Source: Lepiota brunneoincarnata
Taxonomy: Eukaryota; Basidiomycota; Agaricomycetes; Agaricales; Agaricaceae
DNA: 64,000 bases
Direction: 5' to 3'
Assembly (NCBI GenBank): GCA_023014365.1
Contig: JAEBUN010000006.1
Location: forward strand, 682,001-746,000
Below are positions 33,003-44,456 of the stretch, piece by piece (positions within the stretch are counted from its first letter, which is position 1; each line of letters starts with the position of its first letter). The translations under genes were made by a program, and so were the position numbers. The notes below the pieces were generated by a model. The model did no database searches. It was not told where the DNA came from and saw nothing but the letters and a program-made list of their open reading frames with translations.

Positions 33003-35382
33003 CTATGTATGCATCGGTAAGGCAACGTCCTTTAGTTCACTCTGCAGCTTCTGGATATCATCCTTCGCCCGATCAAGCTCTTCTTGGCGTTTCTGACAGA
33101 GCTCTTCGAGGCCTTCACAAGCTGTGTGTGCGACTGCTACGACCTGTTTTCTCATAACGTCTTCCACCGTCAACTGGTGGGTGCAAAGGCAAAGATATCA
33201 GCCAAACCTGTGACCAGAATCAGAGCATATTGGATGTAACCTTCAGGTCTCTCTCAAGTCCCTGCCCAACCCTCTCCCAATCACCCCACCACCTCTTTTT
33301 CTCCCTCTCCCACTTACCCACCGCCCATCGAACACTAGCAACAATACTCAACAGTCCAACGCCCACGCAGGTCGCAGGATCCATGCCCATACCAACCATA
33401 CTCCACATCCCCACGCTGCCCTCTCCTGCACTTTGCATCAGGTAGCCCATCCACCCGGCCCAAGTGAATCCGGTGCCTCCCGCTACCCCTGCAGACATAC
33501 CCATCACTGCCCGTTGAGCCGTGAGATGCAGGCGGGTGGTAGGATACGCGAGGAGTTGAGCCTTGCGATTGGCTATGGGGTGCGCGAGCGTGGATGATGT
33601 GAGTTTATACGAAGGGGAGGCGGTCAGTTGTGAGAGTCTGTTTTTGAGGATGTGCGCGGAGAAGAGAGGTTGTAGAAACGGGGGTTTAGGGATCGAGGGA
33701 GAGGACGGAGTGGATGATTGGAGATTGACAAGTGAGTTTGCGAGTTTTGTGAGCTCTTTTTGCAGGGAGAGGAGGCGGCCGGTTTGGAGAACAAGCTGGA
33801 TTGAAAAAAAAAAGTGGGGATTAGGATGTGGTTTCAGTTGAAGATGTGTGAGTTATGGACCTTTTTCTCCAGGTCTGTACACCAGACCCTATCCACGGCA
33901 CTTCCAACTATCCCACTGATCTCATCAACCCGCCACATGGCCTTCCACCAACTTAACCTCCCGAGGACTTCCTTCAACTCTTTGCTGGCCAACCTCAGCG
34001 AGTCCTCAATTTCGAACCTCCCACCTCTTATCGCTTCCTGTTCTCGAGCCCTACCTTGCGTCCGGAATTGTCCCAAAATTTCGCCTGGGGCTTTTGCCTT
34101 TGCCTCTTCAATCCGCCCTGTCAGCCAACTAACACCACCATATATCTCATCTAAACTGCACTGGACCCTCTGCACAATCGCATAGAATGCATTAAGTGCA
34201 TCCTGTAGTTGGGTGATCGCAGTACGATTCCGGAGAAAAGTGGAGGGGGAAGGTGTGTTAATACCGGAGTCTACGATGTCACGTATGGCCTTTGTAACAA
34301 GCGAGATACCGGAGCCTGTAAAGTTATCTTGGTATTGCTGAATCACGATTGGCGAGTTTGGGTTGGTGCGGAAAGCTCGAACGGCTTGAAGTGCTCTGTA
34401 GGGATCTACGAAAAGCAGGTGTTGTTGTTCTTGGGGGGTATGCAGTGATGCCGGGATTTGATCTTGCAGGGACTGTTGAAGGGAGCTATGGTTGAGGTGT
34501 GGGTTTTGCGTTGCCACGAAGATGGTGTGGGAGGGGAAGGGGAAGTGTTGGAGCATGGAAAGGGGTGTCGTCAGTGGGTTGAAAACAATTATTGGGACGT
34601 CAGCTTTGAAAAGGGTGGTAGGAGGGATGGGATGGGAAGATTTTGAGAGGGAACTAGGGGCCCGGAGTTCCGTGATTTCTACTGGAACGGAGAACTGTGA
34701 TAAATAGGAGGAGGAAATCTGGACGTGGGGGGGGGCTGGTTTATCCGGTTGTGTTCTGCGTAAAGAGAGTCAATATACAGTAGAGTGAAAAAGAATGGGG
34801 ATGACTGACGAGATTGTTAGGCTGGATGAGGAGCCCAAGTGTTTCCAGCGCTCTCGTAGGGCAGTCTGATTTTTATCACAACCCAGAGGCTCTTCCAAGA
34901 GTGCAGAGGTTAGATCCTCAGCACCAGCCCATTCATCCATGCCAAAGACTAGGAAAGCTTCCATTGGGTTTCTGGTATTTGAAACAAAAATGAGTGGACA
35001 TACCAACGACTCGTGCTGGTCGTTCAGCCCCACCAGACAAGTTCTCAAACGTGTCCGACAGGATGTCTTTCCAGCAGTCGACAGTTTCCGCCATTCTTGA
35101 CAAATCCAAAGGTCTCTCTCCGGCCTTGAACACGAGCTCCAAGATCTTCTCCGCCTTGTGCTGTACTGTTAACGCCTCGTGCCTAATGCTGGCAAGGTCA
35201 GCCAGCGTGGCTGTGTGGGGTTGAATAGTTGAACATGTAGTTCTTGAGGCGGAGAATGCGCGTTTTCCTGGCTGATGTTGATAGATTTTGTGATTTGAGG
35301 GCTTGATATGCTGGATACATCTCCGAGGTGTTGTCCTAGTGGGTTTTCTGGGTACGAGAGTTGAGAATGTGCATTTCTGCAT
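33003..35382 (-). CDS. Mitochondrial Mmc1-like protein
   Basis: The N-terminus MQKCTFSTLVPRKPTRTTPR (ATG 35382) is basic and Ser/Thr-rich, as in a mitochondrial presequence. Then come TLADLASIRHEALTVQHKAE, GERPLDLSRMAETVDCW, and across an intron VFGMDEWAGAEDLTSALLEE. The middle exon (34556 downward) has HTIFVATQNPHLNHSS, IVIQQYQDNFTGSGIS and WLTGRIEEAKAKAPGEIL. The C-terminal part has two hydrophobic segments (VMGMSAGVAGGTGFTWAGWM, CVGVGLLSIVASVRWAV) and a final helix, ending at 33003-33005. This layout resembles the fungal Mmc1-type mitochondrial membrane family, whose biochemical role I cannot state. The frame is open upstream to an ATG at 35697, an alternative start. The family name is tentative. 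Confidence 0.6.
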
Positions 35383-35819
35383 TTGCCTGGTGGCCGGGTG
35401 GACAAAGCTTGTGCGTTCCGGACATACCTGCGAGTCACGTGAATAGAAAGCACACAAGTATTCTGATTTCAACACTTTTCGACTGCGGTGGCAGAGGGCA
35501 AAGTGGTTTCCTTTAGTACTAAAGATTCTACTATGGAAAGAAAAAGCAAATAGGAAAGACCGAGGTTGGTTGTATGTGACCGGGTCGTATTGCCCCAATG
35601 ATCCAAAGACTCGTGGGTGGGGATCAAAAACGTGTTGGGGGGTGAGAGTTGTGGGTATGTAGTCAAGCTTCAAGAGTGACCGTGAAGGGCGTGGCATTTT
35701 GGGAGAGAGACGAGAGTTAAGATAAGAATTATTGTGAGCGTGAGACACGCAGTTCAAAACAAACTCAAGCACAACCACCCACCGCCTTCTACTTTCACTC
35801 ATCCTTATCTCCCCAGAAT
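35383..35819. promoter_or_regulatory. Divergent promoter of the Mmc1-like gene and SPT23/MGA2
   Basis: This 437-bp gap lies between divergent start codons. The minus-strand frame of the Mmc1-like gene stays open through much of it, so its 5' boundary may be further upstream (ATG 35697). Confidence 0.45.
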
Positions 35820-38800
35820 ATGTCCTCGTCGTCAGCGACGGCGACAGACTCCCGCTCACCCTCTCCACACACTCCAGGATCATCAGACCCTCCAGAACCT
35901 GTTTCCGTCCAAGCGGAATTCGACGGCACCACCAAGTCCTGGCTCACACCCGTGCCTCAGCCAATGTCCGAACAGCCGCAGGCCTGGGAAGCGGAACCCT
36001 CCGTTTTCGTTCAACCTCGCAAGCCCGAAGACGAGCAGATGCTTCGCCTAGACGACCTGCTTGAACAGCATGCCTTTGATGAGTACGGCTGCCTCTCGCC
36101 TTACAAGGCCCCTGATTTATTTTCTGACGCTTCATTAGTGGTGCATCGCCCCACCTCCCCCACAACGCCGGCCTTTCGGCTTCACAGCAGCCGCAGACGA
36201 ACGATGCTCCCCCCAACCAGCAGCATAACCATTTCGTACCCAACTTCCGGCCTAGCAATCTTCTCGTACCGTCCCGCAATGGCCCCATATCAGTCACAAA
36301 GCCCATCCCACCTCCTGCTTCACTCCCGCGAAAACTAGACATCTCGAACCACAATCAACGGGTTGTCCATCCTCCAAGGGAGTCATGCTTCAAGTGCGTT
36401 ACTCTATTCATGCTTAGTGCGAGGGCTGTAACTCTACTCCAATCAGTCTTCCAATCATGTTCCCCAGCATACCCGAAGGAGGCACCAAGTCACGCGTTGA
36501 GACACAAGTCCGAGTTACTATCGATTTAGCTGACGCAAGCTCGTCATCGGATCCGCGCAAGTATGACCGTATCGGTTCATGGAAATGGCTCAAGTTACCT
36601 CCGGGCACGTCTACAAAGAGGCGCACCCGCAAACAGGGGAAGATTGGTATGGTTTCTGCCTGGTTGATTTCCTCAGTATCCAGCTCATCTCATGCAGATG
36701 CCTCTCCTGAGGACACTTTGAATCTGGTCACGGAGGTTGTGTGTGCAAGTGCGCCTAGTGTACCTGTTGTCAGCTGTTCGAGTTGCCGGACACGCGAGGT
36801 GGGCAAGTTTCTCCGTTCTCAGTTCCACCGTACCGACCGTTGTACCCAGGCAAAACGAGTTGCGAAAAAAATTGCTGCAAGAGTCAGACCTGCTCGCTCC
36901 GACTCCGAATCTGCCGGGGAGGATGCCCCAGGAAAATCCCCCAAGAGGCCCACACACGAAGATACTAACAGCATCATTCAGTTCAACTGTGCGGAAGTCC
37001 TCGACTTCTCCACTGGGTCTGTTGTCTTACCGCTTCGCATAACGTGCTACTGTCGCCACCATCGAGAAAAAGTCGGCTTTCTCGTCCGTTTCACCATGAT
37101 GGATCATGTAGGGCGTGTCGTTGGAATGGGTACTTCAAAACCCATCATGATCACCGACGACCACAAAACAGCGTCTGCAAATAGTCGGCAAGCAGACTAT
37201 GCCAATATATTCCCTGGGGCGGAACCTGATTGGTCGCAGGTGCCCCCCGTCGCAAATCAAGCCTCGCCCTCCGATTTACGTGCACCGTCTCGACGCAAAG
37301 ACAGAACTTCTATGTCCTTACTCAAGAGGCGGCCGAAACCTTATGATGCTTCTGCCAAGCCAGGTAGAGTTTCGAGGGAAGGCAGTGTATCAAGTCTCCT
37401 TTCCCCTTCAACTACCTACTCTCCTCTACCTCTTACAAGATCCCCTACACCCTCATCAGTGCTCCAGAATATTTTGGCAGCCTCCGAAGCGAACGCGCAA
37501 CTACGAAGCCAAACTCAAGTTCCCAACGTCCCGTGCCTTCTACCTTCGTTACAGAGCTCTGACTCATCTTCTCCCGACCTCCTCAATACCCCTCTGGATC
37601 ATAATTCCGATGTACATACACCCGAAGTGCTTCAGCAAGCTGAGCAGTTATCGGTACCAGAGTCTCATGTCTTGCAGACAATACCCCCGATACATCAAAT
37701 ACTACTGCAGAGTCCGTCCGTTCTGCAACAATCGCACTCACAGGCACACTCGTCCCTAGCGCAGTCCTCGGCCATGATGATATCGCAACCACAACCGCCT
37801 ATGCCATTTATGTTTTTCGAGCAGGGCCAAAATGAACAGCCCCTCGCTCTGCAGATGCCAACTATCCACCGTCTCATACCGAACATGGGACCTACGTATG
37901 GTGGTATTGAGGTCACTGTCCTCGGAGCCAATTTTCACCCAAATTTAAATTTAAGGTGTATCTTTGGTGAGGCGGTAGCGAGCTCGACGCAGAGGTGGAG
38001 TGATAATACGCTAGTGTGTGTGCTACCACCTAGAATGCAGCCTGGTGTCGTTGCGGTCTGGTTTGAGGGGCTACTGGAACATCCCAATACGCCTCCATCG
38101 TTATTCACGTATTCGGACGAATCCGACCGCGCTTTGTATGCTTTTTCTGTCTTGTTAAGCTTTCTGTTCGATGACGGGTTTACATTTGCAGAATGGAACT
38201 GGCACTCCAAGTAGTGGGACTCAAGATGACTGGCAAGATTGAGGATGCAAAAAATGTTGCCATGAGAATCGTTGGCGGGGGTGCAGGAAATGATGGCCCT
38301 GACTCTCATAGTGGAACTTCCAACCACATGCAGCTCGCATCCTCACCTAGTTCGACGCTCAGCCGTGATTTGCGACCTCTCCTCCTTATTCGGGCTGGTG
38401 AGACTGAAAACTTCGAAAGCATGGTTGTCGATTTCCTTAGGATCCTGGACACACCCTTGGAGGGTTTTGCACCCGGCGTTATATCAACTGTGGATGCAAT
38501 CTCCTATCCTACTATGACGGGACAAACGCTGTTGCACCTAGCAGCTTTTATGTGCCTCCCCACACTTGTCAATTTCCTCGCGGAGCACAACGCGGATATT
38601 GACGCGCGAGACAGGAATGGGTTTACGCCTTTACATTTTGCTGCCCTTGCAAATAGCGAAGAATGTGCGAGGATCTTGCTGCGCGCTGGCGCGGACAGGG
38701 AGATCGTGAATTCCCTTGGAAAGACATCAGAGGAAATTGCGGCTCCTGAGTTCTTCGAATATATTCTGCTTGGATTGTCATCGTTGGACAATAGTTATGA

Positions 38801-40055
38801 GGGCGACGGCGATGATGGCGATGTCGAGTCTGTTGCGGACATAGACCAAGAAGACGAAGAGGCGGAGTGGGGTGATGCGGAAGAAGATGCGGAAGGGGAT
38901 ATGCAGGTTAAGATCTTACCGAGGAAAAGGGTGCCAAAGCGGGCTATGCTGAAAGCCACCCCTGTCAGTGCATCCGGACGAGGGACGCCGAGACGCTCGT
39001 TAGATGTTTCGAGGGCTGCGACGCCACCTTTACAATTTTTGGAGAAGAAAACGGAGAGTCCCAGGAACAAAATCGAGGATCTGATACCACCAGCTTCAGC
39101 CAATGACCAAAAGGGTGCTGCTGCGGACGTGAAGCAGACAGCTTCAATCGTAGAAATGATCCAAAAAACGTTCGCCCAGTTACCGCCAGCTACTGGGATT
39201 ATCCCAAATATCCCCTACCTGCCTAAACCTCAACTCCCTGGACTTCCGAATCTGCCCACCTTATCTGACTTTGGTGGCATGCCCTGGGGTGTCCTGCCGC
39301 AGATTCCGGTAGTGTTCCCTGTATTTGTCCCAACCCCGGCATGGCCTTCGTTCTTGGGGGGTAGCGATGAAAGTAGTTCCGAGAAAGGTGGTCGCAATGA
39401 ACAAATGAGGCGAGTAGCAAAAGAGGCAAAGGGAAGAGAAGGGGGGGTCAAGCCTCCCGGGACTGGGAAGGCCGCGCAAGAGTGGAGGGCAGTTTGGGAG
39501 AAATGGATTGCTCTGGCGGTTGCTGCCACTGCCAGGCAACAACAAGGACAGGGGGCGGACGACGACGTTCCCCCGCCAGAATATACACCTCGTGCGGAGG
39601 ATATACCCGCTGCAGTGGGACTGCACAAAGGGAAGGGTAAGGCAAAGGCGCCGCGTACGGACATGACCCGAGAGATGGAGACAGAGGTTACGGATGACTT
39701 AACCCTGATGGCATCCTCGTCTACCAATCCGCCTTGGCCAGTAGGGTACAGTGATACACCCGTACCCGCTGAGGAAATCGACGCGTACACATATCAGCCT
39801 CCTGCGGGACGGGAGCAGAAATACAAGAAGCGTATGTATTCTCATATTTATTAAGCAAGTGGGTTCCTGACCCGATGACAGATGATCGTATGCTACTGTT
39901 ATTCTGGCTACCGATCCTTCTATGTGAGTCCCTATGGTTTTCAGAGAATTCTGTCAGTCTCATCGTATTGTACAGTGTCGATGATCTGGGCATTCCACAA
40001 TGGCCTACGTTTTGCGTACCAAATGCTTCGGACCGCTCTCCCTCTCAAGGCCTAA
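35820..40055 (+). CDS. MGA2: SPT23/MGA2-type membrane-anchored transcription activator
   Basis: Spt23/Mga2 factors sit in the ER/nuclear membrane as precursors, sense lipid saturation, and are released by Rsp5/proteasome processing to activate fatty-acid desaturase genes. All parts are visible in order: a disordered N-terminus (MSSSSATATDSRSPS, ATG 35820); a conserved DNA-binding-like region (CYCRHHREKVGF, FTMMDHVGRVVGMGTSKPIM); an IPT/TIG fold (NMGPTYGGIEVTVLGANFHP, VCVLPPRMQPG); then ankyrin repeats (GQTLLHLAAFMCLPTLVNFL, GFTPLHFAALANSEECARIL). The C-terminus has one hydrophobic tail helix (DRMLLLFWLPILL, then SMIWAFHNGLRFAY) encoded by the last two exons. The stop is at 40053-40055. Introns near 36130, 36390, 36650, 36800, 38138-38190 and 39840-39970. 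Which of the two yeast paralogues it matches better is not resolvable; most fungi have one. Confidence 0.87.
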
Positions 40056-40649
40056 GTTCGCCGGACACGATGGGGGCAACCTGGTAGACCGTTTTGTTAT
40101 CCAGCCCTGGGTCCTTTCAACAAACCACCGCCCTTCCCGAAGCCATGTGGTTGTGGCTACTATCCTATTGTAATTCACCTTCATTCAATTTGGAGTTTTT
40201 CTTTGTTTTTCGACGGGATATACTGTACACTGTTTCCTACTTTTACTCTCCTCCTGCCCCAGCTTAGATCTCTTCTTCCTTTTCTTCTCGCCTATGTGCC
40301 AGCTACTATCCGTAATCTATGTTTATTACTTAGTTGCTGGAATGTACTCTACTTTGATCCGGAGTGTACGTATATTGTGTGCTGTGTTTCTTTGACTCTT
40401 GAATAAATTTGGGCTTCAGGGCTTTCGAAAATAGTACGAATGACTGTATTCTTTGTGTAGTTAGCACACTTTTTAAATGGGCAGCAACACAAAGCAGAAT
40501 TAGACGAGATTTTTTATGTATTATAATATAATGCCCAAGGATCGTCAAGACACCCATTTATAACTGAGTGCATTCTGAAAGTGGAGATTTCCCCGTGAGT
40601 ATGCAGCCAATTTGAAGGGCTCAGTAAGTAGACGCACGGGGAAATGGAG
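40056..40649. other. Convergent intergenic region
   Basis: About 590 bp lie between two convergent stops. It holds the 3' UTRs of both genes and several T-rich stretches and AATAAA-like signals (for example AATAAATTT near 40402). No coding signal is seen. Confidence 0.5.
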
Positions 40650-43600
40650 CTAGGATCTCGGAGGATCCTCGAGTCGATGCATAAGTGCTGTTCCTGAAGA
40701 AATACGCTTTTCCAGTGAAGCGTGGCTAGGACCACCACCAGAACCTCCCCCTCCACCACGCCCGCGCTTAACGCGTCCTCGACTTGGTCTGGTGGGCGGC
40801 AGTCTGGGCTGTTGCTGAGGAATCGTCGAAATAGGCGGGTTCGAAGCTCGGGGGTCAGTGAAACGATTCAAGAGCTCTGGACGCGAAGAATCACGAGGAG
40901 CAGAAGGTGGGTTATAGTCTTCCCCAAGACCTTGTGTGAGTCGGAACGCCAGCGGCGGACGGACTTGATGTGCCGGTGGGGACCGAGATGAACTTAATTT
41001 GCGGTTGCGTCGCGGCGGCGGACTACGAGAACGTCTCCTTGGGAGCGGTGGCCTTCGCTCTTCGTAGTCACGATAGTCCCGGACCAAGGGTGGACTGTGG
41101 TCACGCGATCTCTTCCTGCCGGCAACTGTTGGAGAGGAGGGCCTGGACAAATAGGGCCTGTATGCATTCGAAGATCTTGGTGGTGAACGAGATGGAGACG
41201 GGGAATAGTGATCCCATCGCGGATGAGCTGAAGTTTCATTGCGGGTGCGGGAGAGCGGCAATGGCTCGCGAGCTCCTGAACCACCATCAGATTCGACCGG
41301 GGATGGTGGAACGTAAACGTCCGGGCCCATGCGAAAAGGTGACTCCGAGCGTGAATAACTTGCCGAAGCTGGTATTAATTGAAGCTGAGATTGATTCCGG
41401 GTCTCTGCAGAATTTTGCTGTTGGTTCTGCGAATTCAGGCCCGACATCGGTTTGACCGGTGGGTGTTGCTGGTTCCGATTCTTCTGCATGTGCTGTGGAT
41501 AATCACGGATGTCCGTTACCGAGTCTCTCGCAGGAGGTGAGGGAATGTACGATGTGTCAGGATGCGAATACAGCGGGTGAGGTTGAGTGGGAACGGAAAC
41601 CTGCGGAGGTGCAACAACGGCCTGGCTTTCAACTCTTTGTGGTGGTTGTTGAGACTGGGAAGATAGGGGAAGTTGAGAAGGGGTTGCTTCACCGATGGGT
41701 TTTCGCAAGAGCGACGAATCGTTTTGGTCTGGTTCCATCTTGACCGGAGAAAGTTTCAGGGCTGGCAGCTGAAGTGCACTCACAACATGTCGAAGGTTGG
41801 CAGCCTGAGCCTGTGGAGAGAGAACGGGATCCTTGGCAAAGGGAACGTTACCAGTGTCGTCAGAATGGCGATGCACAGAGAGTGGGGGAGGTAACTGAGC
41901 CGGTGGAGAAGCCAGATAATCGTCTGGGGACAGATGGGCGACGGGGGGTAAACTGGGATTCCGAGGGGGGGGAGTAGCTGTCCTAGTAGGGGGTAATCCA
42001 AGTTGTTCGCTATGGTTCGGTCGCTATTAATTGGGGATCTGGGGCATGTTCCCGGGCGGCGTTGGCTGTGTCGCTGTCCGACGGGCTATGCTTTCCGTTT
42101 GTTTGTAGAGAGAGGTTTAGTGCAGGGGGGGGCAGTGTTACGGACGAAGCTGCCTCGGAAACCGCTAGTGCAGCGGGAGGCAAGTCGCTAGGGGCAATCA
42201 GGGGATTTGAAGCCATGGGGGGGCCGGGTGCCACAGAGGAAATATGTGGAGCACGGGAACTGGAATCGAGCGACGTTTCAATGCTCACATCTAGAGATGT
42301 TCGAAGTCGATTCTCTCTTTCGGCTCGGATTTGTTGCGCACGATCAGCCATAATCCTGTTCTTGTCGGCCTGGATCTGTTGGCGCCGAACTTCCTGCTCC
42401 AGCCGCAGTTCATCCTCTCGCTTCCTTTCGGCCTTCTTCCGGGCTTGTTCTTGAAGCATCCGTTGCTCCTTAGCTTGTTCCTCCTCCCGAGCACGCCGCT
42501 TAGCTTCTTCAGCCTGCCTAACAGCCTTCTCTTGTTCTTGCTTTTGCTGAGCCAGAAAGGCTGCCATACGTTGTTTTTCATCCTCAACTCCGCGACTTTT
42601 GCGCCCCTCCTCCTGGGTCTTCTTTGCTCCTTCCGCAGCTTCCTGCGCTTTCCCCTCCGCCTCTGCTCTCTCGTCGGCCCTCCTCTCACTTGCTTCGTTC
42701 AACACCTTCTCGCGAGTCCTCGTCTCCTGTGCTTCCCGCGCCCCCCTTTCAGTCTCTTGTTGCTCGATTGCCCCCTCCCACACTTGCTCTCCTTCCCTTT
42801 GCTGTTCCCCCGTTTGCCTGTTCTTCTCCTTCTCCACTTCTTCCCGATGCCCCCCATCTGATTGTGCAGATTGAGAAGGGGATGAATCTCTTAATACGGC
42901 TTCAGCAGAAGGCCGACGCTTCTCTTCAAACTGCCTGCTTAGAGTAACCTGTCGCTCGATGACGTCACCTGCTATGCGGCCCTCCGTAACTGACATAGGA
43001 GACTGATTCCAAGTCTGGAGGTCAGCCTTGATATCAACCTCGGGTGTTGGTGAGAAGAACAGAGGCTGCTTCGACTTTATCCGGGTAACGTCAAGAGGCA
43101 ACCTTGTTGTCTGCTGAGATTGTGGATCCGATGGGTGATCTAAGGGTGCCACGGAACGTTGAGAAGCGTCCATTACTCTCGCAAGTTCAACGTTCCTCTT
43201 CCTTGCCTTTACTTGCTGTACTTGTTTTGTTCGACTAGCAACTTCATCAGCTTCTTGCTTGCTGATCCAGTCATTCAAGGAGTGAAAGATCTCCCTAAGT
43301 TCAAGATCATGCTCTTGTTTAACGTCTGTGGGTGATATGCGCTCGAGTTCGGATTTAGCACCTTCTGCTAATCCCTTGACCTCTTCCGCAGCTGAGAGAA
43401 TGAGTTTTGCAGCCGACAACGACTTTTGGGCGACGTTAAATGCTTCTTGAGAGAAATTATAAACACGACGCGCTTCAACAAGAACGGCTGCTGCTTTGAT
43501 GTTGGCGGACTCTACGAGTAGATTGGCGGATGCTAAATTGGGTGGATTGGAGTTCAGAAGGTGGGATTGAAGGCGGGTCAGAATCTGACGCAAGCCGCCG

Positions 43601-44280
43601 TATTTGTGCGTCACAGGTGATGAAGGACTACTTGGAGGATGAAAACGTCCCGCTTCTGCCACAGGCCCCTCTGCGGCGCTACTAGGGCCAGGACTTGGGG
43701 AAGGATAACGCAGCTGCATAGAATCCAATGAGTCATTGGGATCCTGCCGCCCATCAGAGTGGGGTGAGATTGTAACAACAAAGCTAGTCCCAGAATTGGT
43801 CGACGGTGCCGAAAAAGTGGAAGGCATATCACCCTGTCTGGGATGCTCCTTCGAAGTGCTACGCGTGGTATTTGAAACTGGACTACGGGAGGCGGTAGTG
43901 GCCTGGACCACGGGAAGGCAAAGTGAGTCCACAGATGATTGACCACTGAGGTTATCATTGATAGGTTTGACAGCAATTGTGGAGTCAGGTTCGGCCAAAA
44001 CTTGCCACAAAGAAGGTCGTGCGCGAGGGAGATTGGTCTGCCCCGAGTAGTGTTGCTCACTCTCGGAGGGCGTGGACATCGTCTCGTCATCAGCACATGC
44101 ATGTACAGCCTGAGACTCCGAAAAACGCTCGAGCAATCCGGGCTGCTTGCCAATCAACTGAAACTTAAAGTCGGCAAAGCTGGGTGGAGGCGGAACGGGT
44201 AACATAGGGGTGGGTTGTGTATTTGGTGCTGGAGAATTTTTCAATAGGCTCGTCGGCAAACCAAAGTCAGTGCCGGCCAT
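40650..44280 (-). CDS. Unknown coiled-coil protein with SR- and RGG-rich C-terminus
   Basis: I do not recognise this protein of about 1,150 residues. The N-terminus (MAGTDFGLPTSLLKNSPAPN, ATG 44280) is disordered. Residues about 210-330 look helical (LLVESANIKAAAVLVEARRV). About 500-690 form a long Glu/Arg/Lys/Gln coiled coil (EERAxx-type heptads, for example RQAEEAKRRAREEEQAKEQR). An intron, probably ending at AATAG near 42020, leads to the second exon, which runs from about 42015 to 40650. Its end is rich in Arg-Ser and Pro (PLPRRRSRSPPPRRNRKLSS) and has an RG-rich stretch (RGRVKRGRGGGGGSGG). Such tails are typical of RNA-binding or splicing-associated nuclear proteins. It shares a 176-bp promoter gap with NUP50. 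Confidence 0.65.
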
Positions 44281-44456
44281 TGGGGGAGACAGTGTGGGGG
44301 AGAGGGAAGATGAAGAAACGAGATCCGGTGCTTTTTATTATTGTGTCATTTATCAAAGCAACGGGACCGCGTTTTGTTTGACTTTGTTATGACTTAGGGT
44401 CCCCGGATCCAACCAACTGTGTAATAGACTTGGACTCACCATTCCTGGCCTGGACC
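44281..44456. promoter_or_regulatory. Very short divergent promoter (unknown SR gene and NUP50)
   Basis: Only 176 bp separate the two start codons, so the genes almost certainly share a promoter. No clear TATA box is visible. Confidence 0.6.

Noticed and set aside
33563..33841. Plus-strand 92-codon frame
   Set aside because: It overlaps the coding exons of the minus-strand Mmc1-like gene and shows only shadow composition.
37199..37759. Plus-strand 186-codon frame inside the SPT23/MGA2 gene
   Set aside because: It is an alternative frame of the disordered linker; the main frame carries the conserved domains on both sides.
39230..39790. Minus-strand 186-codon frame opposite SPT23/MGA2
   Set aside because: It is antisense to a coding exon with no motif of its own.
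42331..42861. Plus-strand 176-codon leucine/phenylalanine-rich open frame
   Set aside because: It is the reverse complement of the Glu/Arg-rich coiled-coil exon of the minus-strand gene; such mirror frames are a composition effect.
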